Below are positions 1-9,307 of a DNA stretch of 64,000 nucleotides, one piece after another. The stretch lies in NCBI RefSeq assembly GCF_900117415.1, contig NZ_FPEI01000006.1, positions 186,001 through 250,000 on the forward strand. The letters are read 5' to 3'. Made by a program: the position numbers and the translations under genes. This DNA is from Hyphomicrobium sp. CS1BSMeth3. GTDB taxonomy: Bacteria; Pseudomonadota; Alphaproteobacteria; Rhizobiales; Hyphomicrobiaceae. The notes beneath the pieces are model-generated. The model saw only the letters and a list, made by a program, of their open reading frames with translations. It did not search any database and was not told the DNA's origin. The stretch's first letter is position 1. Each line of letters opens with the position of its first letter.

Positions 1-262
1 CCCGCTGCTCTCGCCAACGACGTTCTTCCTGCTCGTCGTCAACATCGTCTATGCCTTCTTCGATACGTTCGGCATCGTCCACGCCACCACCAGCGGCGGG
101 CCCGCCAAGGCGACCGAGATCCTCGTCTACAAGGTCTTCAACGACGGCTTCATCGGCCTCGACCTCGGCAGCTCGGCGGCGCAGTCGGTGATCCTGATGA
201 TCATCGTGATCGCGCTCACGGTCGTCCAGTTCCGCTACATCGAGCGCAGGGTGGCCTACTGA
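1..262 (+). CDS. ugpA: Glycerol-3-phosphate ABC transporter permease UgpA, C-terminal part
   Basis: The reading frame is open from base 2 to the TGA at 260-262, and the start lies outside the window. The visible 86 residues hold the last two membrane segments of a binding-protein-dependent permease and end in the sequence RYIERRVAY, as UgpA proteins do. UgpA pairs with UgpE in the inner membrane to import sn-glycerol 3-phosphate or its diesters. The stop overlaps the ATG of the next gene by one base, so the two are translationally coupled. The name rests mainly on the matching ugpE and ugpC that follow. Confidence 0.85.
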   Translation, partial: PLLSPTTFFLLVVNIVYAFFDTFGIVHATTSGGPAKATEILVYKVFNDGFIGLDLGSSAAQSVILMIIVIALTVVQFRYIERRVAY

Positions 263-1116
263 TGGTCGAACGCCGCTCTCTCGCAACCCTTCTCGCGCAC
301 GTGGTGCTGATCCTCGGCATCGTCGTCGTCGCCTTTCCCATCTGGGTCACGTTCGTGGCGTCGACGCACCACGCCAAGGACATCATGACCGCGCCGATCC
401 CGCTCTGGCCCGGCACGCAGTTCTTCGAGAATTACCGCAGGCTCCTCTTCGAAGGCCTGATCAACCCCACGGCGGGCGGCGTGCCCATGTGGCGCATGAT
501 GACGAACAGCTTCATCATGGCCATGATCATCGCGCTCGGAAAAATCTTCGTCTCCTTCATCGCCGCGTTCGCGATCGTCTACTTCCGCTTTCCCTTCCGC
601 ATGGTTGTCTTCTGGATCATCTTCATGACCCTGATGCTGCCGGTGGAAGTGCGCATCGTGCCGACCTTCAAGGTCGTCGCCGATCTCGGCATGCTGAACT
701 CCTATGCCGGCCTCACCATCCCGCTCATCGCCTCCGCGACCGCGACCTTCCTCTTCCGCCAGTTCTTCCTCACCGTGCCGGACGAGCTTGCCGAAGCCGC
801 GCGCATCGACGGCGCCGGGCCCGTCAAATTCATGAAGGACATCCTCCTTCCGCTCTCGCGCACGAATCTCGCTGCGCTCTTCGTGATCATGTTCACGTTC
901 GGCTGGAACCAGTACCTCTGGCCGCTGCTCATGACGACGGACCGCCAGTACCTGACGGTCGTCATGGGCATCCAGCGCATGATCAACGTCGCCGACACCG
1001 ATCCGCAATGGCCGATGGTCATGGCGGCTGTCATCCTCGCAATGCTGCCGCCCGTGGCGGTTGTCCTCCTCATGCAGCGCTGGTTCATCAAGGGACTGGT
1101 GGAGACGGAGAAGTAG
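262..1116 (+). CDS. ugpE: Glycerol-3-phosphate ABC transporter permease UgpE
   Basis: A 284-residue inner-membrane permease, the usual UgpE length, with about six hydrophobic segments. The EAA loop that contacts the ATPase is clear ([13 protein letters not shown] followed by ILLPL, near residues 178-197). It starts at the ATG overlapping the ugpA stop and is followed four bases later by ugpC, which completes the importer. The binding protein UgpB would lie upstream of the window. Close relatives import other sugars or polyols, but the overall sequence and the UgpC-type ATPase favour glycerol 3-phosphate. Confidence 0.88.
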   Translation: MVERRSLATLLAHVVLILGIVVVAFPIWVTFVASTHHAKDIMTAPIPLWPGTQFFENYRRLLFEGLINPTAGGVPMWRMMTNSFIMAMIIALGKIFVSFIAAFAIVYFRFPFRMVVFWIIFMTLMLPVEVRIVPTFKVVADLGMLNSYAGLTIPLIASATATFLFRQFFLTVPDELAEAARIDGAGPVKFMKDILLPLSRTNLAALFVIMFTFGWNQYLWPLLMTTDRQYLTVVMGIQRMINVADTDPQWPMVMAAVILAMLPPVAVVLLMQRWFIKGLVETEK

Positions 1117-1120
1117 CCGC

Positions 1121-2203
1121 ATGGCTTCGGTCATTCTCGAAAACGTCAGGAAGGTCTACGCCGGCGGCGTGGAGGCCGTGAAAGGCATCTCGCTCGACGT
1201 GCCGAACGGCTCCTTCACCGTCCTCCTCGGGCCCTCGGGCTGCGGCAAGTCCACGCTGCTGCGCATGATCGCCGGCCTCGAGACCATCACCGGCGGCACC
1301 TGCAAGATCGGCGATCGCGTCGTGAACGAGGTCGAGCCGGCCGAGCGCGACATCGCCATGGTCTTCCAGAATTACGCGCTCTATCCGCACATGAGCGTGT
1401 ACGACAACATGGCCTATGGCCTGCGCAACCGCCGCACGCCCAAGCCCGAGATCGAGCGCCGCGTGCGCGAGGCCGCCAGGATGCTCGCCATCGAGGACTT
1501 CCTCGACCGCCGTCCGCGTGCGCTCTCCGGCGGCCAGCGCCAGCGCGTCGCCATGGGCCGCGCCATCGTGCGCGAGCCGCAGGCCTTCCTCTTCGACGAG
1601 CCGCTCTCGAACCTCGACGCCAAGCTGCGCGTCCAGATGCGCATCGAGATCCGCCGCCTGCACAATCGCCTCAAGGCCACCTCGATCTTCGTCACGCACG
1701 ATCAGGTCGAGGCCATGACGCTCGCCGACGTCGTCGTCGTCATGAACCACGGCCGCATCGAGCAGGTCGGCAAGCCGACCGACGTCTACAACAGGCCGGC
1801 AACGCGCTTCGTCGCGACCTTCATCGGCTCGCCGGCCATGAACCTTGTGCCTGGCCGTGTCATCGGTCGCGGCAAGGTCGAGATCCCGGGCTCGGGCACG
1901 CTCGACTTCGATCCCGACCAGTTCGAGGTGGCGGATGGCACGTCCGTCGAGGTCGGCATCCGCCCCGAGGACATGACTGTCGCCGCGTCGGGCGAGAGCA
2001 ACGGCTTTGCCATGAAGCCCGAGTTCGTCGAGGAGCTGGGCCCCAATCGTCTGGTGCACGGTCTTGCCGGCAGTGCGCCGCTCGTTCTGTCGGTGCCGTC
2101 CTCGATGCACGATCTCGGCAATGGCACGATCGCTCTGCATGTGCCCGAGCACCGCGTGCACGTCTTCGACACCACCACCGGCCGCACGCTGCGCCGCGGC
2201 TAG
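1121..2203 (+). CDS. ugpC: Glycerol-3-phosphate ABC transporter ATPase UgpC
   Basis: A 360-residue ATPase of the MalK/UgpC type. Walker A is GPSGCGKST (residues 37-45), the signature LSGGQRQR lies near residue 137, Walker B reads FLFDEP, and the H-loop follows in FVTHDQ. The last 120 residues form the TOBE-like regulatory domain usual in this class. The ATG at 1121 is chosen because it begins the conserved [13 protein letters not shown] start and lies four bases after the ugpE stop; an earlier in-frame start would lie inside ugpE. It energises import by the UgpA-UgpE channel. Confidence 0.9.
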   Translation: MASVILENVRKVYAGGVEAVKGISLDVPNGSFTVLLGPSGCGKSTLLRMIAGLETITGGTCKIGDRVVNEVEPAERDIAMVFQNYALYPHMSVYDNMAYGLRNRRTPKPEIERRVREAARMLAIEDFLDRRPRALSGGQRQRVAMGRAIVREPQAFLFDEPLSNLDAKLRVQMRIEIRRLHNRLKATSIFVTHDQVEAMTLADVVVVMNHGRIEQVGKPTDVYNRPATRFVATFIGSPAMNLVPGRVIGRGKVEIPGSGTLDFDPDQFEVADGTSVEVGIRPEDMTVAASGESNGFAMKPEFVEELGPNRLVHGLAGSAPLVLSVPSSMHDLGNGTIALHVPEHRVHVFDTTTGRTLRRG

Positions 2204-2233
2204 TTCGCGCCTCGGTTAGGTCCGCTGTGTTGT

Positions 2234-2473
2234 CGCGTCTTCGACGCGACGGGGCTTTCGCCCCTGGCCCCAATCGGGGAGACCCCGAACCCCCTTCTTT
2301 TTATGGACTGGAGCGAGCCGCGAACGCACCAGCATCCCCTCTCCCCGTTCTTACGGGGAGAGGGTTAGGGTGAGGGGCAGCGGCAAACGCCGACGTCGCA
2401 AATGTTGTCGCCCCTCACCCCGGCCCTCTCCCCATTGAAGACAATGGGGAGAGGGGGAAGTGGGGCGCGTCAT
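2234..2473. repeat. Composite hairpin repeat, copy 1, modules A and B
   Basis: Module A begins with a small inverted repeat (CGCGTC-TTC-GACGCG) followed by GGGGAGACCCC and a C-run, T-run and ATGGA tract. Module B consists of two strong hairpins: CCCTCTCCCCG...CGGGGAGAGGG near 2337-2364, and CCCTCTCCCCATTG...CAATGGGGAGAGGG near 2424-2455. The same modules recur at 5.8, 14.6 and 55.8 kb. The element lies just behind ugpC and may also end its transcript. Confidence 0.85.
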
Positions 2474-2524
2474 ACACTGCGCTGTCGCCCTGACCGCCGC
2501 GGGCATAGCATCACGGCTGGAGGC

Positions 2525-2640
2525 GATAGCACCTCTTCCCGGCAGCCCGCGGTACAAAAATAAAAAGGCGGGGGTTCCGGGGGTGTCCCCCGGTCGGGGT
2601 GCGGGGCCGAGGCCCCGCTCGCGCTGAAAGCGCGATCGAA
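2525..2640. repeat. Composite hairpin repeat, copy 1, fragment of module C and inverted module A
   Basis: A short piece of module C (CACCTCTTCCCGGCAGCCCG) is followed by an A-rich tract and an inverted, diverged module A with GGGGTGTCCCCCGG. The same C-to-inverted-A order is seen at 14.9 kb and 56.15-56.26 kb. From 2641 to 2963 I see no gene and no further repeat module; the frames open there lack coding character. Confidence 0.7.
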
Positions 2641-2963
2641 CACCCTATAACCCGGCCGCGCTTCCGCGCCGGGCGTAAAATCACCGAGGGGACGGGGCGG
2701 CGACGCCAGTCCGATGGAAAGAGGAAGCGGCGCCTGCCGCCCCGTTCTGCCGCTCGCTTTCTCCACCTGCCATGGCCGGTCGGGTCCAGCTCGCGCACGA
2801 GCGTTACGTGCGGAGGCAGCAGGCCGGAGGCGATGCTCCGGGAGCGGCGCGCGCGGCGCGACTTCGGACGCCTCCGGAGGGCCCCCTTGGTGCCGCGCGC
2901 GACCTAGAAGATACGGCTGCCTACAAGTGCGGGGACAAATGCCGAGTTCGCAGCGCCACTTCT

Positions 2964-3135
2964 TGAGCGCGCGACTGCGCGCCGGCCGTTAGGCCGTCCC
3001 AAGGAATAGCAGCCCGCGGCCACAATCTATGCCCTCTCGCTCTGGCCGCCGCGGAGCACTTTCTTGGCGCGCCTCTGGCGCGACGCACCACGGTACGGTT
3101 GCGGAGCACCTCTTCCCGGCAGCCCGCGGCACTCG
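2964..3135. repeat. Composite hairpin repeat, copy 1, modules D and C
   Basis: Module D (GCGCGCGACTGCGCGCCGGCC, then a TAGGCCGT tract) recurs almost unchanged at 56101-56133. Module C runs from 3052 to 3135 (GGAGCACTTTCTTGGCGCGC ... CTTCCCGGCAGCCCGCGG) and recurs twice at 14.86-15.15 kb. Frames crossing these modules look like proteins only because the repeat is GC-rich. Confidence 0.8.
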
Positions 3136-3202
3136 AAATTGCATCTCATCGCGGGAAGTGGTGAATTGGCCGCGAACCATCAGGGACACCCCCGGAGATT
3201 GC

Positions 3203-3973
3203 ATGTCATCGAACCTCCTCTCGCTCGCCGGCCGCACGGCGCTCGTCACGGGCGCTTCCTCGGGCCTCGGCGAGCACTTCGCGACCGTGCTGGCCGCAGC
3301 CGGCGCCAAGGTCGTCGTCGCGGCACGGCGCACGGACCGCCTCGAAGCGCTCAAGGCACGGATCGAAGCGGCCGGCGGCACGGCGCACGCTGTCGCGATG
3401 GATGTCACCGACCGCAATGATGTCGAACGCGCCTTCGCGGAAGGCGAGGCCGCGCTCGGGCCTCTCTCGATCTGCGTCAACAACGCGGGCATCACCGATC
3501 CGGCGTGGTTCACGCGCATGCGCGAAGAGCAGTGGCGCAAGATCATGGACGTGAACCTCGACGGCGTATTCCACGTCGGGCAGGAGGCCGCGCGCCGCAT
3601 GGTCGCCGCCGGGAAGGGCGGTTCGATCATCAACATTTCTTCGATCGTCGGTCTCGGCGCCATCAAGACGCTCTCGGCCTACTCCGCGTCGAAGGCCGCC
3701 GTCATCGCGCTCACGCGCAACATGGCGCTGGAGCTGGCGCGCGACCGCATTCGCGTCAACGCCATCGCGCCGGGCTACATCGCGACCGAGCTCAATGACG
3801 AGTTCTGGGAGACCGAGCCAGGGAAGCGCATGATCGCGCACGTGCCCATGCGCCGCCTCGGCAATCTCGGCGAGCTCGATGGCCCACTGCTGCTGCTCGC
3901 GTCGGAGGCGGGTTCCTTCATGACGGGGAGCGTGCTGACCGTTGACGGCGGCCACCTCCTGCCGACCGAATGA
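3203..3973 (+). CDS. SDR family NAD(P)-dependent oxidoreductase
   Basis: A 256-residue classical short-chain dehydrogenase. The cofactor motif TGASSGLG lies at about residues 16-23, NNAG near 93, and the catalytic Tyr160 and Lys164 in YSASK. The C-terminal part has the usual GYIATEL and GSVLTVDGG segments. The ATG at 3203 is preferred because it sits just before the conserved LAGRTALVTG. Its stop overlaps the ATG of the kinase gene (ATGA), so the two are coupled. Together with the following kinase and DUF6285 genes it resembles the reductase of 4-hydroxyacyl-CoA pathways, but the substrate cannot be read from the sequence. Confidence 0.9.
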   Translation: MSSNLLSLAGRTALVTGASSGLGEHFATVLAAAGAKVVVAARRTDRLEALKARIEAAGGTAHAVAMDVTDRNDVERAFAEGEAALGPLSICVNNAGITDPAWFTRMREEQWRKIMDVNLDGVFHVGQEAARRMVAAGKGGSIINISSIVGLGAIKTLSAYSASKAAVIALTRNMALELARDRIRVNAIAPGYIATELNDEFWETEPGKRMIAHVPMRRLGNLGELDGPLLLLASEAGSFMTGSVLTVDGGHLLPTE

Positions 3974-5037
3974 CCATGGCCGCGAGCTCCCGCCCACGCA
4001 CACTCGATCCGGCCAACCTCGATCCGCTGCAGCGTTGGCTTGCGAGCGCGGTCGAGGCTTCACGCGTCGAGATCACGCGCGCCGATCTCCTCTCCGGCGG
4101 TGCCGTGCAGGAAAACTGGCGCATTCATGCGGCGATCGACGGCGGCCCGCGCGCCGGCACGCATGCCCTTGTGCTCAGGACGGATGCGGTCGCGCGCCTT
4201 CCCATGAGCCTCGATCGTCCGCGCGAATTCGCCTGCATCAAGGCCGCGCACGCAGCCAGCGTGCTCGTCGCCGAGCCGATCGCCGAATGCGCCGACAAGA
4301 GCGTGATCGGCGCGCCATTCACGGTGCAGCGTCTGCTCTCGGGCACCGCACAGGCGCGTCGCATCATCCGCGATCCGGATCTCGCCGGGTTCGGCCCCGC
4401 GCTCGCACGCGAGATCGGCAATCAGCTCGCGCGCATTCACGCGATCCGTCCGCCGAACGATGCGCTCGCCTTCCTGCCGCTCCCCGAGCCCGACGCTGTC
4501 GGCGCCGCCGTCGCCGAGATGCGCCGCGCCCTCGACAAGGCGAGCGAGCCGCGCCCCGCGCTCGAATACGTGCTGGCCTGGCTGCTCTCGCATAAGCCCG
4601 CGCCGCGTCCGACCTCGCTCGTGCACGGCGATTTCCGCACCGGCAACTATCTCATCGAGAACGGCCAGCTCACGGGCATCCTCGATTGGGAATTCTGCCA
4701 CTGGGGTGATCCGCGCGAGGACCTCGGCTGGTTCTGCGCGCGCTGCTGGCGCTTCGGCAATGACGCGCTCGCGGCCGGCGGCATCGCGACGCGCGCCGAT
4801 CTGCTCGAAGGCTACAACGCCGCGTCCGATGCGCCGATTACCGAAAGCGAGCTCGCCTTCTGGGAGATCCTCGGCGCCGCGCGCTGGGCCGTGATCGCGC
4901 TGCTCCAAGGCCAGCGCTTTCTCACTGGCGGCGAGCGCTCGCTCGAACTCGCCCTCACCGGTCTCATGCCCGCCGAGATGGAGTTCGACGCGCTCGAAGC
5001 CATTGCCGCTCTCGAAGCCGGGAGGCCGATCCCATGA
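3970..5037 (+). CDS. APH-type phosphotransferase, possibly a 4-hydroxyacyl-CoA kinase (LvaA-like)
   Basis: A 355-residue kinase of the aminoglycoside phosphotransferase / ACAD10-11 fold. The catalytic loop is HGDFRTGN (His219, Asp221, Asn226) and the metal-binding Asp is in DWE (Asp239). Family members beside acyl-CoA dehydrogenases and SDRs act in fatty-acid catabolism rather than drug resistance; LvaA of levulinate-degrading Pseudomonas phosphorylates 4-hydroxyacyl-CoA. It overlaps the SDR stop by four bases, and the next gene overlaps its own stop, so SDR, kinase and DUF6285 form one unit. The kinase fold is sure; the substrate is inferred from context. Confidence 0.82.
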   Translation: MTMAASSRPRTLDPANLDPLQRWLASAVEASRVEITRADLLSGGAVQENWRIHAAIDGGPRAGTHALVLRTDAVARLPMSLDRPREFACIKAAHAASVLVAEPIAECADKSVIGAPFTVQRLLSGTAQARRIIRDPDLAGFGPALAREIGNQLARIHAIRPPNDALAFLPLPEPDAVGAAVAEMRRALDKASEPRPALEYVLAWLLSHKPAPRPTSLVHGDFRTGNYLIENGQLTGILDWEFCHWGDPREDLGWFCARCWRFGNDALAAGGIATRADLLEGYNAASDAPITESELAFWEILGAARWAVIALLQGQRFLTGGERSLELALTGLMPAEMEFDALEAIAALEAGRPIP

Positions 5038-5393
5038 CCGCACGCCGCATTGATGCCGATGCCCTCCTCGATCTCGCGACCGAGATGCTCCGTGCCGAAG
5101 TGCTGCCCGCGCTCGCCCCCGAGCAGCGCTATGCCGGCGCCATGATCGCCAATGCGCTGGAGATCGCGCGTCGCGCACTCGCCGAGGAAGTCGAAGCCGC
5201 CGAGTGGTCGCTGCTCGACAGCCTCTACGAGGAAGGCGAAGGTTCGACCGCACAGCTCGCGCGCGACATCCGCGCCGACACGCTGCCAAAAGGCAAAGCG
5301 GCGGACATCGCAGAGGCCCTGCGCACGCTCCTCATTGCCGAGCTGCGCGTCAGGAACCCGCGCTTTCTCGCATCGCGCGGCATCGGCGGTTGA
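5034..5393 (+). CDS. DUF6285-like small protein, putative kinase partner (LvaB-like)
   Basis: A 119-residue, mostly helical, soluble protein without signal or membrane segment. It starts at an ATG overlapping the kinase stop (ATGA). Small proteins of this kind are regularly encoded next to APH-type kinases of acyl-CoA pathways; in the levulinate operon the corresponding small protein LvaB is needed for full kinase activity. I assign DUF6285 from its overall sequence and context, without a database check. No catalytic residues are evident. Confidence 0.65.
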   Translation: MTARRIDADALLDLATEMLRAEVLPALAPEQRYAGAMIANALEIARRALAEEVEAAEWSLLDSLYEEGEGSTAQLARDIRADTLPKGKAADIAEALRTLLIAELRVRNPRFLASRGIGG

Positions 5394-5407
5394 AACGGGA
5401 GGCAGTC

Positions 5408-5821
5408 ATGACGGACGCAGAGTTGAAGTCAGCCTTCGCGGCCTTCCGCGTAGAATTTGAAAAGGCTCTTATTGCTCAGGGAGCAGGCAATGCCGAGCCG
5501 TTCATTTCGCTCTGGTCGCCGAAGCCGGATGTGATGATCTTCGGCGCGCTCGGCGGCATGGAGCGCGGGTGGGAAGAGATCGGCTCGCGCCTTCGGTGGG
5601 TCACGGGTCAGGTGAGCGCGCGCATCACGCGTCTCGAAAATCTTGTGACTTCCATCAGCGGCACCATGGCGCTGACCGCCGATCTCGAGCACACCATCCG
5701 CACGCTCGATGGCCGATCCTTCGAGCGCTCGCTCCGCGTGACGCAGGGGTATCGCTTCGAAGATGGTGCGTGGAAGATCTTCTACCGCCACGGCGACGTC
5801 TTCCAGCCGTCAGGGCGCTAG
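5408..5821 (+). CDS. NTF2/SnoaL-like protein (YybH family)
   Basis: A 137-residue single-domain protein with the cone-shaped NTF2-like pattern: an N-terminal helix, FISLWSPKPDVMIFG, a loop with GWEEI, and C-terminal strands ending in WKIFYRHGD. Such domains act as small enzymes or binding modules; the function here is unknown. The ATG at 5408 has GGGAGG a short way upstream. It follows the DUF6285 gene by 14 bases and is probably the last gene of that operon, since a repeat block starts directly behind it. Confidence 0.75.
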   Translation: MTDAELKSAFAAFRVEFEKALIAQGAGNAEPFISLWSPKPDVMIFGALGGMERGWEEIGSRLRWVTGQVSARITRLENLVTSISGTMALTADLEHTIRTLDGRSFERSLRVTQGYRFEDGAWKIFYRHGDVFQPSGR

Positions 5822-5833
5822 TGCGGCATTGTT

Positions 5834-6157
5834 CGCGCTTTCAGCGCGAGAGGGGCTGCCGCCCCTTCAACCCCGCCCGGGGAGACCCCGGACCCCCTCC
5901 TTTTTTTGACTTGGCGCCAGCAGCTGTCGCGACAGGTCCCTTCTCCCCGTCCTTTACGGGGAGAAGGATAGGATGAGGGGCGGGAGCTTGCGCGACGTCG
6001 GCATAAGCCGCTGCCCCTCACCCTAACCCTCTCCCCGCAAACGCGGGGAGAGGGGACATGTGGAGCGTGCCGCAAATGCCAAGTCATAAAAAGGAGGGGG
6101 TCCGGGGTCTCCCCGGTGGAGCGCGAGGTGAGCCTCGCTCGCGTCGAAGACGCGACG
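5834..6157. repeat. Composite hairpin repeat, copy 2 (A-B-B-inverted A)
   Basis: The cleanest copy. Module A (from CGCGCTTTCAGCGCG) is followed by hairpins CTTCTCCCCG...CGGGGAGAAGG and CCCTCTCCCCGC...GCGGGGAGAGGG, and then an inverted module A (AAAAAGGAGGGGGTCC ... GCGTCGAAGACGCGAC). The whole is a large imperfect palindrome filling the gap between two convergent genes. Nothing else is visible in this gap. Confidence 0.85.
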
Positions 6158-6158
6158 G

Positions 6159-7137
6159 CTATCCCCACAACGCGGCTGTCGGCGGCGAGACGCATCCATC
6201 GACATACTTGAGCCCGTGCGGCCGATCACGTGCGAGCAGCAGCGGGCCATCGAGATCCACCCAGTCGGCGGACTGCGCGACGAGCGTCGCCGGCGCCATC
6301 GCGAGCGATGTAGCGAGCATGCATCCGACCATGGTCTTGAAGCCGAGGCGTTGGGCTTCGGCCGCCATGGCGAGCGCGCCGGTGAGGCCGCCGGTCTTGT
6401 CGAGCTTGATGTTGACGGCATCGTAGCGGTCGCGGAGTGCGGCGAGGCCATCGGCCGTGTGCGCGGACTCATCGGCGCAGATCGGCACTTCGCGTTTCAG
6501 GCCAGCGAGTGCGCTGGCCATCGCCGGCCGGTAGCGGCTGCTCGATCAGCTCGAACTGCGCTTCTGCCGCTACGGCGAGCAGGTGCTGCAACTCGTCGGG
6601 ATGCCAGGCTTCATTCGCATCGGCGACGAGCCGTGCCTCGGGACGCGCAGCACGGATGGCGCGCATGCGCTCTGCGTCGGCTGTGCCTCCACCGAGCTTG
6701 ATCTTGAGCAGGGGATGCGCGTGTGCCTCTCTCGCGTGCGCCGCCATGGCGTCGGGCGCATCGAGGCTCAGCGTGTAGCAGGTGGGCACTGGCTTCAGCG
6801 GCGCGAGGCCTGCGAGTTCCCAGGCGGGGCGCCCCGCGCGCTTGGCTTCGAGATCCCAGAGGGCGCAGTCGATGGCATTGCGCGCAGCACCGGGAGCCGG
6901 CACACGCGCGAGGTCCTCGCGCGATGCGATCGCGCGGACACCTTCGATTGCCGCGACGACGCCCTCAACGGTCTCGCCATAGCGCGCATAGGGCACGCAC
7001 TCGCCGCGCCCGATGATGCCATCTGCCGCCGCCTCGACAACGACGACGACCGCTTCCGTGCGCGCGCCGCGCGAGATGGTGAAAGCACCGGCGACGGGCC
7101 AGCGCTCGACCTTTGCTGTGAGCGCGGCACCAGCCAT
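6159..7137 (-). pseudogene. Dipeptide (L-Ala-D/L-Glu) epimerase, interrupted by one frameshift
   Basis: An enolase-superfamily epimerase whose two halves lie in different frames. The N-terminal part (from the ATG at 7135-7137) has the KIKLG lysine motif, DANEAW and IEQPLP; the C-terminal part (6159 to about 6520) has CADES, the second catalytic lysine in NIKLDKTGG and a normal end. The frames switch at about 6520: removing one G in GATGGCC would restore a continuous protein of about 325 residues. The L-Ala-D/L-Glu epimerases act in murein peptide recycling or dipeptide use. Either the gene is recently broken or there is a one-base sequence error. It lies one base behind the CoA lyase gene in the same operon. 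Confidence 0.82.
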
Positions 7138-7138
7138 T

Positions 7139-8017
7139 TCAGCTCCGCGCTGCTATCGCGTCGGCGATCGCGACCGTCTTCCGCGCGATCTCGGCGTGCA
7201 GCAGCTCGACCATGCGGCCCTCGAGATTGATCACGCCCTTGCCCTTGTTCTCCGGCTGATCGAAAGCCGCGATGATCTTGCGCGCGAACTCGACCTCGGC
7301 AGCGGGTGGCGAGAACACCTCGTTGGCGAGCGCGATCTGGTCGGGATGGATGAGCGTCTTGCCGTCGAAGCCGAGCATCCGCCCCTGCCGGCACTCCTTG
7401 TCGTAGCCATCCATGTCGCGGAAGTTGTTGTAGACCCCGTCGAGGATGGTCAGGCCGTACGCGCGCGCCGCCGTGAGCGCGGCCGAGAGCCAGTAGAGCG
7501 CGGCTGTGCGCTCGCCATCGAGCACCGCGCCCGTCTCCTTGACGAGATCGTTGAGCCCGAGCACCAGCACGGCGAGACGCGAGCCTGCGTGGCGCGCGGC
7601 CGCCGCGATCTCGCCCGCTTTGAGAATGGCGATCGGCGTCTCGATCATGGCCCAGAGCTGCATTTGCTCGCCCGCGCCGGCCTGGCGCATGGCCGCCGAG
7701 GCGCGCGCGATGTCGTCGCCGCTCGCCGCCTTCGGAATGAGGATCGCATCCGGCCCCGCCGCGACCGCCGCCTTGAGATCGTCGCCGCCCCACGGCGTAT
7801 CGAGGCCGTTGACGCGGATCACGAGCTCGCGCGGGCCATAGCCGCCGGCCTTCACCGCGTCCGTGACCTGCGCGCGTGCCTGCGCCTTGGCATCCGGCGC
7901 CACGGCATCCTCGAGGTCGAGGATGAGCGCATCGGCCGGCAAGGTCTTGGCCTTTTCCAGGGCGCGGGCGTTGGCCCCCGGCATATAGAGGACGCTGCGT
8001 CGCGGACGCACGGTCAT
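7139..8017 (-). CDS. HpcH/HpaI aldolase / citrate lyase family CoA ester lyase
   Basis: A 292-residue CitE-like lyase. The family signatures are present in order: RSVLYMPG at the start, LILDLEDAV with the metal-binding acid, IETP, and LIHPDQI near the C-terminus. Relatives split or form malyl-CoA, beta-methylmalyl-CoA or citramalyl-CoA. The ATG at 8015-8017 is chosen because GGAGA lies eight bases upstream and the RPRRSVLY motif begins right after it; a start 20 codons earlier lacks such support. It leads a two-gene operon with the epimerase. Confidence 0.87.
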   Translation of the reverse strand: MTVRPRRSVLYMPGANARALEKAKTLPADALILDLEDAVAPDAKAQARAQVTDAVKAGGYGPRELVIRVNGLDTPWGGDDLKAAVAAGPDAILIPKAASGDDIARASAAMRQAGAGEQMQLWAMIETPIAILKAGEIAAAARHAGSRLAVLVLGLNDLVKETGAVLDGERTAALYWLSAALTAARAYGLTILDGVYNNFRDMDGYDKECRQGRMLGFDGKTLIHPDQIALANEVFSPPAAEVEFARKIIAAFDQPENKGKGVINLEGRMVELLHAEIARKTVAIADAIAARS

Positions 8018-8256
8018 GATGGTCTCCACTACGTCACGATGGCATGGATCTTCTGTCTTATCGCCCGCGTTATCCATGCGCGCAACGGTCGTTGGTGGCG
8101 CAACATCGAGCGCGCTGGTATTGGTTGACTGGATTTCGAGCGCACTGCGATTCCATCTGCCGCAGGGCGCGACGCTGCACCACAGTGAGGGCGCGCTGGG
8201 CTAGGCGTATGCAGCAGCCTTCCTCGGCAGAGCTCCCATTCGAAGGTCCTGCGCGA

Positions 8257-9174
8257 ATGAGCGTCTATCTCCCCATCGCGGAGCTTGCCATCGATCTGCG
8301 CGTCCTCATCGCGCTGGGGCTCGTGGTCGGCTTCCTGTCGGGCATGTTCGGCATCGGTGGCGGCTTCATCACGACGCCGATCCTGATCTTTCTCGGCGTG
8401 CCGCCGGCGATCGCGGTCGGCACGGGCGCGAGTCAGGTTGTCGCCTCGTCGGTCTCGGGCGCGATCGCGAACTGGCAGCGCGGCAATGTCGATCTCAGGA
8501 TGGGCCTGCTGCTCATTGCCGGCGGCGTCATAGGCGCGACGACCGGTGTTGCCATCCAGCGTCTGCTGAAGGCTGCCGGACAGCTCGATTTCTTCATTGC
8601 CATGTCCTACGTCATCCTGCTCGGAACCGTGGGCGGGCTGATGCTGGTCGAGAGCGTGCGCGCCTTGCGCCGGGCTCCAGGTCCGATGAAGACGACGAGC
8701 CGCCGCGGCGGCCAGCACATCTGGGTGCAGCGCCTGCCGCTCAAGATGCGCTTTCAGACGGCCAAGCTCTACATGAGCGCGATCCCGCCCGTGATCATCG
8801 GTGCGATGGTCGGCTGGCTGACCGCCATCATGGGCGTCGGCGGCGGCTTCATGCTCGTGCCGGCGCTGATCTATCTTCTGCGCGTGCCGACGCGCGTGGT
8901 GATCGGCACATCGCAGTTCCAGGTCGTCTTCGTCACGGCTTTCGCGACGCTGCTGCAGGCGACGACGAACTTCTCGGTCGACCTCCTGCTTGCAGCGCCT
9001 TTGATGATTGCGGGCGTGTTCGGTGCGCAATACGGCGTGCGCGCTGCCCAGCGGCTCAAGGCCGAACAGCTCAGGGCGCTGCTCGCTCTTCTCGTGCTGC
9101 TCGTGGCCATCCGGTTGGCCTTCAGTCTCGTCATCGTGCCCGACGAGCTCTACGAGCTCGACGATCGTCCGTAA
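8257..9174 (+). CDS. Sulfite exporter TauE/SafE family membrane protein
   Basis: A 305-residue inner-membrane protein with about eight hydrophobic segments and the two glycine-rich repeats of this family, GMFGIGGGF near residue 30 and MGVGGGFM in the second half. TauE/SafE proteins export sulfite, sulfoacetate or other organic anions. The ATG at 8257 (MSVYLPIAEL) is chosen because relatives begin with this sequence; an ATG at 8209 is possible. It is transcribed away from the CoA lyase. The substrate is unknown. Confidence 0.87.
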   Translation: MSVYLPIAELAIDLRVLIALGLVVGFLSGMFGIGGGFITTPILIFLGVPPAIAVGTGASQVVASSVSGAIANWQRGNVDLRMGLLLIAGGVIGATTGVAIQRLLKAAGQLDFFIAMSYVILLGTVGGLMLVESVRALRRAPGPMKTTSRRGGQHIWVQRLPLKMRFQTAKLYMSAIPPVIIGAMVGWLTAIMGVGGGFMLVPALIYLLRVPTRVVIGTSQFQVVFVTAFATLLQATTNFSVDLLLAAPLMIAGVFGAQYGVRAAQRLKAEQLRALLALLVLLVAIRLAFSLVIVPDELYELDDRP

Positions 9175-9307
9175 TGGGCCGATCCGTGCAGGCTGCTCAA
9201 GGCTGATCTGTGCTCCCCGCGGTGCCGGAGCCCGAAATCCCTTGCGCAGGACGCCCACGGCCCGATATGTCAGGCCGTACATTTCGCGTTGCCCTGAAGG
9301 AGCCGCT

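Noticed and set aside
2334-2460. The regularly spaced CCCTCTCCCC/GGGGAGAGGG hairpins as a CRISPR array.
   Set aside because: Only two hairpins per copy, no constant spacers, no leader and no cas genes.
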